Below, piece by piece: positions 39,994 to 49,389 of a DNA stretch of 64,000 nt. The notes beneath the pieces were generated by a model. It made no database searches, was not told the DNA's origin, and was given only the letters and a program-made list of their open reading frames with translations. Within the stretch, counting starts at the first letter, position 1, and each line of letters begins with the position of its first letter. The stretch is from an uncultured Alphaproteobacteria bacterium (lineage in GTDB: Bacteria > Pseudomonadota > Alphaproteobacteria > Methylaequorales > Methylaequoraceae): NCBI GenBank assembly GCA_902563305.1, contig CACEWP010000002.1, forward strand, positions 1 to 64,000. Direction: 5' to 3'. The translations under genes and the position numbers were made by a program.

Positions 39994-41316
39994 CTACCAG
40001 AAGAAGAACGCTCCAACTCCACCAAAGGAATCTTCTTGTTCATCGTCTGCGAGGTACCATGATTTTTCAGCATAACCACCTTCAGCTACTAATCTAAAGT
40101 TATCAGTAACGTTGTGCCAAATCATACCAGAATGCATGATATTGCCATTAGGTGTACCAGTAGTATTCATATCACTACCGGTTTTCTTCATGAAGTTACC
40201 ACCGTAAGAATAACCTACTGAAGTACCTTGACCAAAATCAAAAGTACCCTGGATGTATCCACCGTAAGTTTTTCTTTCTTTACCAACATCATCAAGTGCT
40301 CCAACAGAAGTTGATGCAGCAGCACCTGTACCGCCAGTAGCGTGTTGACCTCTCATACCCATTGCAGTTCCATAAAAACCTGTAGCAACAAGTGAGAAAC
40401 CTTCATAAGTAAGTTTTGTACCAAAACCTACACCAGCAGAGTCTACATCAGTGTCATCATCAGTGTCAAATGTTGTTCCACTTGCGGAAGAGCTGTTTTT
40501 GAAAGCCTCGCCCTGAGCCGTAGTTCTCTCTGTATTTTGATAAGAACCATCAACCCATAAATTTACGCCCAGACCAGTTTGGAAGAAGTCTCCATTCCAA
40601 GTGATTTGCGCTTCAACTCTAGGAGATGACATGTCTGTAGCAGAGAAAGCATCAGTATCTGCACGAATTTCATCTGGATCAAATATAGCAACTTTTGCAT
40701 TAAATCCAGCACCTAAATCAGGTAAAGTCCATGATACTTGCGGTTTGAAGTCAGTGTAAAGATAACCAACACCAATTCTACCGAGTGTAGTGTTTGAGTT
40801 ATTAGCTGTTGCAGCCGCACCAACACCAAATAAAAGCATATCATTAAGGATAGCGTTACTTTGGTGAATACCAAGACTACGTCCAACTAAAACAGACCCG
40901 AAGAAACCAGCTATTGAACCACTTGTTTCACGAATGTTTATTTGACCGTTCCCTAAAGAGTTTTCGTCACCGTTCATATGAGTGTATAAGCCAAGTCTTG
41001 CAGACATGTCTAATCCATTAGCCGTTGGAGCTTTTAAAGTCATACCCCATACGTTTGGTAAAAGACCAGTCACAATACTTACGTCATCATTACCTCCCAT
41101 AATACCTGCGGTAGTATCGAAAGCAACAGTTGCTCCACCAGAAGTAGTTGGTGCATCTGATACACTGTTTTTCATAACGAATGCGTTAGCCGCGCCGTCA
41201 AATGAAACTTCCCAACCTTCTTGACTCATCAACAAAATTTTTGAATCAACTGAAGTGGAAGCTAAAGCCATGACAGCTGGAATAGCAGCTACAGCAATTT
41301 TTTTAGAAATTTTCAT
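39994..41316 (-). CDS. Outer-membrane porin
   Basis: The 440-residue protein has a signal peptide (KKIAVAAIPAVMALASTSVDS). The mature region is rich in Gly, Ser, Thr, Asn and Asp and alternates short strands (ARLGLYTHMNGD, FGQGTSVGYSYGGNFMKK), ending in GGVGAFFFW with the C-terminal aromatic needed for barrel insertion. It resembles alphaproteobacterial general porins. The SD AAGGAAGGA is the strongest in the window and codons are less AT-rich than average, both suggesting abundant expression. A strong terminator follows. Confidence 0.85.
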   Translation of the reverse strand: MKISKKIAVAAIPAVMALASTSVDSKILLMSQEGWEVSFDGAANAFVMKNSVSDAPTTSGGATVAFDTTAGIMGGNDDVSIVTGLLPNVWGMTLKAPTANGLDMSARLGLYTHMNGDENSLGNGQINIRETSGSIAGFFGSVLVGRSLGIHQSNAILNDMLLFGVGAAATANNSNTTLGRIGVGYLYTDFKPQVSWTLPDLGAGFNAKVAIFDPDEIRADTDAFSATDMSSPRVEAQITWNGDFFQTGLGVNLWVDGSYQNTERTTAQGEAFKNSSSASGTTFDTDDDTDVDSAGVGFGTKLTYEGFSLVATGFYGTAMGMRGQHATGGTGAAASTSVGALDDVGKERKTYGGYIQGTFDFGQGTSVGYSYGGNFMKKTGSDMNTTGTPNGNIMHSGMIWHNVTDNFRLVAEGGYAEKSWYLADDEQEDSFGGVGAFFFW

Positions 41317-41449
41317 ATATTTCCTTCCTTAGTTTGTTAATATATTCAATTTTAATCATTTCATCTTACATTTTAAATTTTTTTGTAAAACTTATTACTA
41401 CAATTCACTGCATTTTTATCATAAATTGTTGTTTTTTTACAACAGTTTG

Positions 41450-42187
41450 CTATTTTAGTATATAATTAACTGGTATTCTTATTTTTAGGTACCCTTTAGA
41501 GTTCAATATTTCACTAGGCGGTTTTGGAAAATTGAACTTTTTTAAAATTTTCATTGTTGAATTATAAAGTCGTTTTGGTGCTTTATTTTTAATTTCAATA
41601 TCTATTAGCCTACCGTCTTTATCAATAATTAAAATCGAAGTAATTGTTCCTTGTTCTCTTCTTTTAATTGATTGAATGGGGTATGACTTTGATGCCATTT
41701 TATTAATTTCTAAAGATACAAAACTCAAATATTCACTAAGAATTTTATCAACTTTGACATTAACATTTTTTTTGAGAGACTGATTTGGTATTGAGGGTTT
41801 AATTACTTTTGATGGTTTTGGTGCGTTTTTAGATATTTTTTTTTTAACTAAATTATCAGTTTCTTTGATTGGTTGTTTTGGAATAATTTCTTTATTTTTT
41901 GGTTTAACTAAATCTTTTTTTTCGATTTTTTTGTTTAAAGATAGAGTATCCTTTTTTTTTAAAATTTTTTTTGGTACTTCTTTTTTTGGTATTTCTTTTT
42001 TATGAGATTGTTTGACAGGTTTTGGTTTTGTTACTTCAGGAGATGCGATACTAAAATCCCTAAATTCGCTTAAATTTACAACATAAACTTCACTATCTTT
42101 CTTTTCTGTATTTAAGAAATAAATTACAGATAAGTGCATGGTTGCAGAGAAAATAATTGAATAAATTAGAAATCTTATATTAGTCAT
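41450..42187 (-). CDS. tonB: TonB-like energy transducer
   Basis: The 245-residue protein has an N-terminal anchor (FLIYSIIFSATMHLSVIYFL), a long Lys/Pro-rich periplasm-spanning region (KPKPVKQSHKKEIPKKEV...) and a C-terminal TonB fold (GTITSILIIDKDGRLIDIEI, KKFNFPKPPSEI). TonB energises outer-membrane receptors. It is the last gene of an ExbB-ExbD-ExbD-TonB set and overlaps ExbD by 8 bp. It is distinct from the TolA at 9804. No TonB-dependent receptor is in the window. Confidence 0.82.
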   Translation of the reverse strand: MTNIRFLIYSIIFSATMHLSVIYFLNTEKKDSEVYVVNLSEFRDFSIASPEVTKPKPVKQSHKKEIPKKEVPKKILKKKDTLSLNKKIEKKDLVKPKNKEIIPKQPIKETDNLVKKKISKNAPKPSKVIKPSIPNQSLKKNVNVKVDKILSEYLSFVSLEINKMASKSYPIQSIKRREQGTITSILIIDKDGRLIDIEIKNKAPKRLYNSTMKILKKFNFPKPPSEILNSKGYLKIRIPVNYILK

Positions 42188-42584
42188 CTTTTTCAGAAAC
42201 TTTGATAAATACTTTTTTTATCCCATTTGATTTCATCTCCTGCATCAAATTATTGAATACGTGAATTGAGGCTTTTTTATCAACATCTAGAATATGTTTA
42301 CTTTCAGTCGATGTTAAAAGTTCTGGTATTTCCTTGAGATCAACTATTTTATTATCATAAAAAATCTGGTTTTTTTCGTTAATTGTAAAAACTAAATCTT
42401 CTCTTAAATTTTTTATTTCTGCCCCGTGCTCAGATTCAGGTCTTTCAATATCAATTAAATCTTTTTTACTTACAACTCCAGTCAACAGAAAAAAAATAAG
42501 TAATAAAAAGATTAAATTTATCATTGGTATCAAATTTACCATTTCGATTGAATCTTTTTGTTTATGGAATTTTTTTAGGTTCAT
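42180..42584 (-). CDS. exbD: ExbD-family proton-channel subunit, second copy
   Basis: The 134-residue protein has a cytoplasmic tail (SIEMVNLIPMINLIFLLLIFFLLTG), one membrane helix and a small periplasmic domain. Unlike standard ExbD/TolR, the helix start reads NLIPMINLIF: the usual conserved Asp of P-x-x-D is replaced by Asn. This may be a structural partner of the first ExbD rather than a proton carrier. It overlaps its neighbours by 23 bp and 8 bp. Confidence 0.8.
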   Translation of the reverse strand: MNLKKFHKQKDSIEMVNLIPMINLIFLLLIFFLLTGVVSKKDLIDIERPESEHGAEIKNLREDLVFTINEKNQIFYDNKIVDLKEIPELLTSTESKHILDVDKKASIHVFNNLMQEMKSNGIKKVFIKVSEKDD

Positions 42585-42972
42585 TTGAAAAATTGACTTC
42601 TTTGATTTTATGTATCTTAATTACATCTAAAATTTCTATAAGAGTTTGAAAAGACGTATTCTTGTCATTTAATATTGCAATTTTTTTAAAACCAATGGAT
42701 TCCCATTTCTTTAAATAATCGTTTTCCAAAGTCTTTAGCTCAATGACTTTTTCATTTAAAAATATTTTTTCATTTCTTAAATATAAAATCATCAATTTAT
42801 CTTTATTTTGATTGTTTGAAATTTGTTTATTATTATTTACGGAGAAACTTATTTCGTTGTTTTTATTAAAATTTGTTGCAAGCATAAAAAAAACTAACAT
42901 TAGAAATATAATATCAATTAAAGGTATAATATTAATCTTTTGAATATTCTTTTTTTTTTGAACTTTTAACAT
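42562..42972 (-). CDS. exbD: ExbD-family proton-channel subunit, first copy
   Basis: The 136-residue protein begins with a lysine-rich tail and KINIIPLIDIIFLMLVFFMLAT. It keeps the conserved membrane aspartate (PLID) essential for proton-driven force generation. A small periplasmic domain follows. It lies directly after exbB (1-bp overlap) and before the Asp-lacking second exbD, forming a tandem ExbD pair. Confidence 0.85.
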   Translation of the reverse strand: MLKVQKKKNIQKINIIPLIDIIFLMLVFFMLATNFNKNNEISFSVNNNKQISNNQNKDKLMILYLRNEKIFLNEKVIELKTLENDYLKKWESIGFKKIAILNDKNTSFQTLIEILDVIKIHKIKEVNFSNEPKKIP

Positions 42973-43592
42973 TACCTTTTTAATTTAGATAACCTCTGAA
43001 TAATGATTTCAAAGTTTTCAGATAAAGAACTAACTTTTTTATCAAGAAAATAATGAGAGATTAGGGCAGGTATGGCAACAATCAAACCCATAGCAGTTGT
43101 TAGTAAAGCAGTCCATATACCTCCAGCAAGTATGGATGGATCAACTAGACTTCCTCCAAGCTCAAGTTCATTGAAAGAATCAATCATTCCAATTACAGTT
43201 CCCAGCAATCCAATAAGTGGGCTGACTTGTGATATTATTTCTAAGGAAGGCAAAAAGGAATTTGCCTTTTTAAATTCTTTGCTAATTAGAATATTAATTT
43301 CTTGCTCGATAAGGTTTTCTGTTTGATGAGAATCAATTAGATCAACAATATTTTCTATGAGTAATTTCTTCGAACTACTCATCTTTTTAAGTCCATTTTG
43401 TTTGACATCGATTAACTTGTATTGTGTTGTAATAGAATCTAAGAAAGTTGAGAGCCTTGAAAAATCAAATTTTTTTATAATAAATATTTCAAAATATTTT
43501 AAAATTACAATTGCTATTGTTATAATTGACAACAAAAATAACAATGTGAATATTATTCCTCCTTTATCCATAAAATTTAAAAAAGTTTCCAT
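42972..43592 (-). CDS. exbB: ExbB/MotA/TolQ-family motor subunit
   Basis: The 206-residue membrane protein has one N-terminal helix (GIIFTLLFLLSIITIAIVILKYF), a cytoplasmic loop and the C-terminal pair of helices with LEIISQVSPLIGLLGTVIGMIDSFNEL and WTALLTTAMGLIVAIPALISHYF. It matches ExbB rather than TolQ (8674), both by sequence and by its TonB partner. It starts 13 bp after the ABC ATPase gene. Confidence 0.87.
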   Translation of the reverse strand: METFLNFMDKGGIIFTLLFLLSIITIAIVILKYFEIFIIKKFDFSRLSTFLDSITTQYKLIDVKQNGLKKMSSSKKLLIENIVDLIDSHQTENLIEQEINILISKEFKKANSFLPSLEIISQVSPLIGLLGTVIGMIDSFNELELGGSLVDPSILAGGIWTALLTTAMGLIVAIPALISHYFLDKKVSSLSENFEIIIQRLSKLKR

Positions 43593-43605
43593 AAAATTTC
43601 TTAAA

Positions 43606-44358
43606 TTATATTAAACCTTCTAAAAGTGACGGGAACTTTTTTTTGAGATGGGAATATTCATTTTGTATAATTTTATCATCGATACTTAATTTATTTCTCT
43701 TTGATTTGACTTTATGATCGTAAACTACTGAAGCGGGTCTTTTTGAAAAGAAAAGAATTCTTTCACCCAATAGTATTGCTTCTTTAAGGTTATGAGTAAT
43801 AAGTATTATGGTTATGGGGTTTTTTTTCCAATAATTTATAAGTACTGAGTATAAACTTTCTGCGGTAGGTTGATCCAAGGAGACAAAAGGTTCGTCCATT
43901 AGTAAAACTTTGGGGTTTCTTACCAATGCCCTTGCAAGTGAAACTTTTCTTCTCATTCCACCTGAGATAGATTTTGGGAAATAATCTTTAAATTCTTGAA
44001 GATTAAAATCTGAAAGAAGTTTATTTATTCTCTCTTTTGATTTGACATCTTCATCACAAACTAATTCAATGTTTTCTTCAACTGTAAGCCAAGGTAGAAG
44101 CCTTGATGTTTGGAAGACATACCCGAAGTTCTCATTGATCTCTAATTCTTTTTTGTCAAAGGTCAATTTTTGATTTTCTGCTTCAATTAATCCACCAATA
44201 ATATTCATAAGTGTAGTTTTTCCGCACCCTGAAGGACCTACTATACAAACAAATTCATTAGAATTTATTTTTATATTAATATTTTTAAGAACTTCTACAG
44301 TTGAACTATCATGCTTATTAGAGAAAGATTTATTTTTTATATTAATTTCAAAATCCAA
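43606..44358 (-). CDS. ABC transporter ATP-binding protein (NitT/TauT type)
   Basis: The protein has Walker A GPSGCGKTT, Q-loop FQTSRLLPWLTVEEN, signature SISGGMRRKVSLARAL, Walker B VLLMDEPFVSLD and the switch His in ILITHNLKEA. These match the SsuB/TauB/NrtD group. I place the start at TTG 44358 (250 residues), because GGAGGT ends seven bases upstream and the longer ORF start overlaps the permease. The permease stop codon lies within this SD. Confidence 0.88.
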   Translation of the reverse strand: MDFEINIKNKSFSNKHDSSTVEVLKNINIKINSNEFVCIVGPSGCGKTTLMNIIGGLIEAENQKLTFDKKELEINENFGYVFQTSRLLPWLTVEENIELVCDEDVKSKERINKLLSDFNLQEFKDYFPKSISGGMRRKVSLARALVRNPKVLLMDEPFVSLDQPTAESLYSVLINYWKKNPITIILITHNLKEAILLGERILFFSKRPASVVYDHKVKSKRNKLSIDDKIIQNEYSHLKKKFPSLLEGLI

Positions 44359-44362
44359 AACT

Positions 44363-45112
44363 TTACCTCCACATTGATATTTTTTTTTCAAAGGGTCTAA
44401 CTAAAATAAATTCTACAAAAATAATTAGAACAACAAAAACTAAAGTGTATGCTAAAATACCTGAAATATCAAAAAATTGAAAGAATCCAAATAATTTAAA
44501 CCCTACACCATTACTTCTACCTAGGAGTTCAACTACTAAAACAATTTTCCAGATTAAAGATAATCCTGATCTTGCTGATGACAACAAATATGGAAAAAGT
44601 TGCGGAAGTATAACCTTGAAGAAAAATTTATTACCAGAGATTTTGTAGAATTTAGCAACATCAATATAGTCTTTCTCTATTGATCTGGCTCCCTCTCTCA
44701 TTATAACTGCAACCATAGGTATCTTATTAAGAGATACCGCTAAAATTGCAGCAATTTCATTGAGTCCAAACCACACGTAGCATAAAATTATTATTACCAG
44801 TGCTGGAACATTTAATCCTAATATCAACCAATCATCTAAAAAAGTATTTAATTTTTGATTTCTGCCCATGTAAATTCCTACAAACGTTCCGATAAACATT
44901 GCGATTAAAAACGATAAAAAAACTCTTTTTAAGGTTACAGCAGTATGATAATAAATTTCGTAATCTTCTGATTCAGAAATAATTTTAGAATAAACCTCTT
45001 TAGGTCCAGGTAAAAGATCTATATCTAAGTAAAGGCTTGATAATTGCCAAATTCCAAAAAAAATTATGATCGATGCAACCCTAATAATTGCGTTTGGACT
45101 GCTCTTTTCCAT
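44363..45112 (-). CDS. ABC transporter permease (NitT/TauT type)
   Basis: The 249-residue membrane protein has about six helices and the cytoplasmic EAA-like loop SIEKDYIDVAKFYKISGNKFFFKVILPQLFPYLLS, which contacts the ATPase. The overall pattern is SsuC/TauC-like. It lies 2 bp after the binding-protein gene and 4 bp before the ATPase. Confidence 0.88.
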   Translation of the reverse strand: MEKSSPNAIIRVASIIIFFGIWQLSSLYLDIDLLPGPKEVYSKIISESEDYEIYYHTAVTLKRVFLSFLIAMFIGTFVGIYMGRNQKLNTFLDDWLILGLNVPALVIIILCYVWFGLNEIAAILAVSLNKIPMVAVIMREGARSIEKDYIDVAKFYKISGNKFFFKVILPQLFPYLLSSARSGLSLIWKIVLVVELLGRSNGVGFKLFGFFQFFDISGILAYTLVFVVLIIFVEFILVRPFEKKISMWR

Positions 45113-45114
45113 TT

Positions 45115-46122
45115 TTACCTAGTCCAAAAAGTTCCAGGTGAGAGTGATTTAGCCTTACCAACGAGTTCTTTGCCTCCAACATCGGATAAAATTGAATAAA
45201 GCTTTTTTGAACCGTTGATTTGTTCAGTTGAAAATTCACCCTCAGGTATTCCTTCTCTATATATATCTCTAAGTTTTAAAAAAAGTTTATCATTTTTGGC
45301 ATTCATGTGAGGTCTAACTTTTTCCCAGACATCGTCAGAGGTTAACATTAATTTTTTTGCTTGATCAGATGTTGATAAAAAATCATTTAAAAGAGATTTC
45401 TGTTTAATTGCCCATTCCTCTTTAAAAACCCAACCTATAACTGGAATACCTGTTGGAAGGTCTAGTTTTTTTAAAATATCAGTAATATTAATTACTTTGG
45501 TGAATTTTTTGTTTGTTAGGAGTTTAGCTTGATATGGCCAATATGTTAGGATTGCATCAAAACTGTTTTGTTCAATTTTTTTATTCAGGAGAGGAGGGGC
45601 TCCAAAAATCTGTCTGCTCACATCTTTTAATTCTTTACCGTATTCTTTCTTATAATATGCTCTGAATATCAGCCATCCTTTATCAACTTGACCGCCAGCA
45701 ATACCTATTTTTTTTCCTTCAAGGTCTCCTTCATCTTCTATTTTTGAGTCTATCGATGCTATCAGACCGCCTGCAGACATGGAATGAGGAACAAATGCAA
45801 ATTCTCTTCCTTCACTTCTTTGTCTAGAAACCCAGAACCAATCTGTTACTATTAAATCAACTGCACCACCTTGCAGAGCAACAGCGGCAGCATTTTTACT
45901 TGCAAGTTCCACGATTTCAATATTGAAACCATTTTTTTTATCGAGCTCAAGATCTTTAATTAGTTTAAGTTCCCAGTTAACGCTTCCATATTGAAGTGAA
46001 CCAATTTTAATATTTTTAGCTTCTAAGAATGAATGGAAAACAAAAAATAAGCTAAAATATAAAAATAAATAAAATTTTTTAATTTTTTTATTAGAGTTAT
46101 TGCACATAATTTTAATTATCAT
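45115..46122 (-). CDS. ABC transporter periplasmic substrate-binding protein (NitT/TauT type)
   Basis: The 335-residue exported protein has a signal peptide (FYLFLYFSLFFVFHSFLEA). The NMT1/SsuA-like fold shows NAAAVALQGGAVDLIVTDWFWVSRQR, DLEGKKIGIAGGQVDKGW and FDAILTYWPYQAKLL. The substrate cannot be read from sequence; relatives I recall occur near quinoprotein dehydrogenase genes rather than taurine genes. It is the first gene of the ABC-ExbBDD-TonB run. The ATG at 46107 is an alternative start. Confidence 0.8.
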   Translation of the reverse strand: MIIKIMCNNSNKKIKKFYLFLYFSLFFVFHSFLEAKNIKIGSLQYGSVNWELKLIKDLELDKKNGFNIEIVELASKNAAAVALQGGAVDLIVTDWFWVSRQRSEGREFAFVPHSMSAGGLIASIDSKIEDEGDLEGKKIGIAGGQVDKGWLIFRAYYKKEYGKELKDVSRQIFGAPPLLNKKIEQNSFDAILTYWPYQAKLLTNKKFTKVINITDILKKLDLPTGIPVIGWVFKEEWAIKQKSLLNDFLSTSDQAKKLMLTSDDVWEKVRPHMNAKNDKLFLKLRDIYREGIPEGEFSTEQINGSKKLYSILSDVGGKELVGKAKSLSPGTFWTR

Positions 46123-46203
46123 TCCTTTATTAATTAATATATTGTAATTTCTATACTTAATATCAAACTGCTGTCAATGTTAGTTTTTTTTGATGAATGT
46201 AAT

Positions 46204-46437
46204 ATGAAAGCTAAAGTATATAATTTAGATCTAAATGGCTATAAATGTCCTATTCCAATTCTAAAGATTTCAAAGAAATTTAAAGAAATCAAAAAAGGTG
46301 ATATTATTGAAGTTAATACCGATGATCCCAAAGCTGAAAAGGATATAAATGAACTTTGTGAAAATATTAAAATAAAAATCTTAAAAAAAGATTTTATCGG
46401 TAGTAAAAAAATGTTTTTTAAACTCCAAAAATATTAA
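46204..46437 (+). CDS. TusA/SirA-family sulfur carrier-like protein
   Basis: The 77-residue protein (from the ATG at 46204, MKAKVYNLDLNG) carries the defining motif YKCPIPILKISKKF (CPxP), with the cysteine that carries persulfide in TusA proteins, and the strand-helix pattern IIEVNTDDPKAEKDI. It could deliver sulfur for tRNA, molybdenum-cofactor or thiamine chemistry. The ORF-track start at 46177 adds nine unlikely residues. Confidence 0.82.
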   Translation: MKAKVYNLDLNGYKCPIPILKISKKFKEIKKGDIIEVNTDDPKAEKDINELCENIKIKILKKDFIGSKKMFFKLQKY

Positions 46438-46450
46438 TAATTAATTTAAA

Positions 46451-46690
46451 ATGAAAGAAATATTAGACAAAAAAATAGATAATCTCTCCTATGAGCAGGC
46501 TTTTGAAAAACTTCAAAAAATTATTCAATTACTTGAGGAGGGAAATGTTTCTCTTGATAACTCAATAAAATATTATGAACAAGGAATTTTACTAAAAGAT
46601 TATTGTGAGAAAAAATTACAAAATGCGGAAATGAAAATAAGGACTGTCATCAATAAACCTGAAGACAGTAAAAAAGATGAAAGAGATTGA
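46451..46690 (+). CDS. xseB: Exodeoxyribonuclease VII small subunit
   Basis: XseB supports XseA in degrading single-stranded DNA. The 79-residue helical protein has LSYEQAFEKLQKIIQLLEEGNVSLDNSIKYYEQG, the family signature. It overlaps ispA by 14 bp, the classic xseB-ispA arrangement. Confidence 0.93.
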   Translation: MKEILDKKIDNLSYEQAFEKLQKIIQLLEEGNVSLDNSIKYYEQGILLKDYCEKKLQNAEMKIRTVINKPEDSKKDERD

Positions 46691-47555
46691 AAGATTCATT
46701 CTTCATTTTGCTCATGAATTTGACAAACTTTTAATAAAGCTTTTACCAAAAAATCAATATTCTTCAAAATTGTATAATGCAATGAAATATTCAATTAATG
46801 TAGGTGGTAAAAGGTTAAGACCATTATTTTTGATTGAGATAGCAAAAATTTTTAAAGTTAAAAAAAATATGGCATTAAGGGCTGCTGCTGCAATAGAATT
46901 AATTCATTGTTACTCATTAGTTCATGATGATCTTCCTGCAATGGATGATGATGATATGAGAAGAGGGCACATGACTTGTCATAAAAAGTTTGATGATGCA
47001 ACTGCGATATTAGTTGGAGACGCATTTCAATCATTGGCTTTTGAAATTCTATCTGATAAAAGAACCCATCCTAACCCTGAGGTAAGATGTTTATTGATAA
47101 ATGAACTATCTCAGGCATCTGGTGCACTAGGAATGGTTGGGGGACAAATGCTTGACCTAGTTGCCGAAAAAAAAAAGCTTTCTCTTCAAGAGATTTTAGT
47201 TCTTCAAAAACTAAAAACAGGTGAATTGTTTCGGTTTTCCTGTATTGCAGGTCCAATTTTATCTGAAGAGAAAAATTTAAAAAATTTTGACGAATTTGCT
47301 CATAATCTTGGTTTGGCATTTCAAATAAAAGACGATCTATTAGATATTGAGGGTGATGAAAAAAAAATGGGTAAAAAACTAAATAAAGATGCTTCAAGAG
47401 GAAAGAGTACTCTCATTTCTTTTTTTGGAAAAGAAAACGCTAAAAAAAAATCAAATGATTTAATTAATAATTCCAAAAAAATTTTAAGACCTTATGGGAA
47501 ACAAGCAAAAAGAATTATAGATTTAACTAACTTTGTTATTACTAGAAATAATTAA
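46677..47555 (+). CDS. ispA: Farnesyl diphosphate synthase
   Basis: IspA makes C10/C15 isoprenoid diphosphates, the feed for CrtE, quinones and undecaprenyl phosphate. The 292-residue protein has GGKRLRPLF, the first motif SLVHDDLPAMDDDDMRRG and the second FQIKDDLLDIEGDEKKMGK. The four-residue insertion in the first motif (DDxxxxD) marks the bacterial FPP synthase class. dxs, usually next, is absent. Confidence 0.92.
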   Translation: MKEIERFILHFAHEFDKLLIKLLPKNQYSSKLYNAMKYSINVGGKRLRPLFLIEIAKIFKVKKNMALRAAAAIELIHCYSLVHDDLPAMDDDDMRRGHMTCHKKFDDATAILVGDAFQSLAFEILSDKRTHPNPEVRCLLINELSQASGALGMVGGQMLDLVAEKKKLSLQEILVLQKLKTGELFRFSCIAGPILSEEKNLKNFDEFAHNLGLAFQIKDDLLDIEGDEKKMGKKLNKDASRGKSTLISFFGKENAKKKSNDLINNSKKILRPYGKQAKRIIDLTNFVITRNN

Positions 47556-48320
47556 ATGTTCATTACCAGAATAGTGCCTAAGAGTCTAGATAGACAGAGA
47601 ATTGATTTTATTCTTAAAGAATTAGATCTGGCTGAATCTAGAAATCAGGCACTAGGATTAATTATCTCAGGCAAGGTATTTGTTGATGAAATTAAAACCA
47701 TAAAACCAGGAAAAATAATTAAAAGTAATGCAACAATCAAACTTATAAAGAGTGATCATAAATGGGTTTCAAGGGGTGGAATAAAATTAAACCATGCTAT
47801 TGATAAGTTAGACCTTGAAGTATCTGAAAAGATATCTCTAGATATAGGGTGCTCAACGGGAGGTTTTACTGATGTTCTTCTTCATAGAGGAGTAAAAAAG
47901 GTATATGGGATAGATGTTGGTTATGGACAGTTTGACTGGAAACTTAGAAATTCCGATAGAGTTGTTTTATTGGAAAGAACTAATGCTAGAGATATCAATA
48001 CAAAAAAAGTTCCCGAACTGATAGATTTTGTTGTTTGTGATGTAAGCTTTATATCAATTAGAAAGATTCTTATTCCAGTTAAGAAAGTCCTGAATAAAAA
48101 ATATGATATAGTTGCATTAATCAAACCTCAATTTGAAGCTTCAAAAAGTCAAATTGGTCGAGGAGGGATTATTAAAGATGTCTTGTTACATAAAAAAATT
48201 TGTGAGGATATTCTTAATTGGTCAAAAGAAAATTTCCAAAATCACTCAATTAAGATTATTGATAGCCCTATTTTGGGACAAAAAGGCAATAAAGAATTTT
48301 TTATACATATAAAATGTTAG
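47556..48320 (+). CDS. tlyA: TlyA-family rRNA 2'-O-methyltransferase / haemolysin-like protein
   Basis: TlyA methylates 16S/23S rRNA cytidines. The 254-residue protein has an N-terminal S4 RNA-binding domain ([20 protein letters not shown]) and an FtsJ-like Rossmann domain with [41 protein letters not shown] and ALIKPQFEA, consistent with the K-D-K-E catalytic set. It immediately follows ispA. The 3' end overlaps aroC by 4 bp. Confidence 0.9.
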   Translation: MFITRIVPKSLDRQRIDFILKELDLAESRNQALGLIISGKVFVDEIKTIKPGKIIKSNATIKLIKSDHKWVSRGGIKLNHAIDKLDLEVSEKISLDIGCSTGGFTDVLLHRGVKKVYGIDVGYGQFDWKLRNSDRVVLLERTNARDINTKKVPELIDFVVCDVSFISIRKILIPVKKVLNKKYDIVALIKPQFEASKSQIGRGGIIKDVLLHKKICEDILNWSKENFQNHSIKIIDSPILGQKGNKEFFIHIKC

Positions 48321-49387
48321 ATTTTATTTTTAAGATTTAACAAATATAAGTCAGCGAGAGTTATCGCAACCATTGCCTCTCCAATCGGTACAGCTCTAAT
48401 TCCTACACATGGATCATGTCGACCTTTTGTGATAATCGATGTATTCTTATAATTTACATCGATAGTTTTTCTTTTAGAGAGAATAGAACTTGTGGGTTTA
48501 ACTACAAATTTTACAACAATATCTTGACCAGATGATATTCCTCCAAGTGAGCCACCTGAATTATTAGACTTAAAAAAAACCTTTTTATTTTTATATACTA
48601 TTTCATCTGAATTTTCTTCTCCACGTAATTCTGCACTTTTAAATCCATTTCCCATTTCAAAACCCTTCACTGCTGGTATACTCATTATAGCTTGTGCAAG
48701 TAGTGCATCAATTTTAGAAAAAACTGGTTCACCTAGTCCCATTGGAACTCCTGTTGCAGTTATTTGAATTATAGCTCCAACTGAAGACCCTTCTTTTCTA
48801 ACTTTTAAAAGATATTTTTCCCATGTCTCTAAAACATGTTTATCTGGACAAAAAAAACTGTTGTTATCTACTTCATTCCAGTCCCAATTTTTTGGGTTAA
48901 TCTTTTTTTCTCCAATTTGAATTAATGCCCCTCTAATTTTAATCTTCGTTCCAAGAATTTTTTGTGCAATGGCCCCTGCAGCAACTCTCATTGCAGTTTC
49001 GCGTGCAGATGCTCTTCCACCTCCTCTATAATCTCTAATGCCATATTTAACTTGATATGTATAATCCGCATGGCCTGGTCTAAATTTATTTTTAATATCA
49101 TCATAATCTTTTGATCTCTGATCAGAGTTGTAAATAATTAAAGAGATTGGAGTGCCAGTTGTTTTTTTATTAAATGTTCCAGATAAAATTTTTACTTTAT
49201 CTTCCTCTTTTCTTTGAGTTGTAAATTTTGATTGCCCTGGTTTCCTTCTATCTAAAAATTTTTGAATATATTTTTCATCAATTTCTAAGTTTGGAGGAAC
49301 CCCGTCTATTACACAACCCAAAGCCTCCCCATGACTTTCTCCCCAAGTTGTAACTTTGAAAATTTGTCCTAAGGTGCTTCCTGTCAT
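48317..49387 (-). CDS. aroC: Chorismate synthase
   Basis: AroC makes chorismate from EPSP using reduced FMN. The 356-residue protein has the family signatures [39 protein letters not shown] and [10 protein letters not shown], then [14 protein letters not shown]. It lies 2 bp after fabI, an alphaproteobacterial pairing. Confidence 0.96.
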   Translation of the reverse strand: MTGSTLGQIFKVTTWGESHGEALGCVIDGVPPNLEIDEKYIQKFLDRRKPGQSKFTTQRKEEDKVKILSGTFNKKTTGTPISLIIYNSDQRSKDYDDIKNKFRPGHADYTYQVKYGIRDYRGGGRASARETAMRVAAGAIAQKILGTKIKIRGALIQIGEKKINPKNWDWNEVDNNSFFCPDKHVLETWEKYLLKVRKEGSSVGAIIQITATGVPMGLGEPVFSKIDALLAQAIMSIPAVKGFEMGNGFKSAELRGEENSDEIVYKNKKVFFKSNNSGGSLGGISSGQDIVVKFVVKPTSSILSKRKTIDVNYKNTSIITKGRHDPCVGIRAVPIGEAMVAITLADLYLLNLKNKI

Positions 49388-49389
49388 TA

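Noticed and set aside
41400-41449. TGTTGT/ACAACA hairpin after tonB as a terminator
   Set aside because: The stem is only about 6 bp and A/T-rich, and no U-tract follows; too weak to list.
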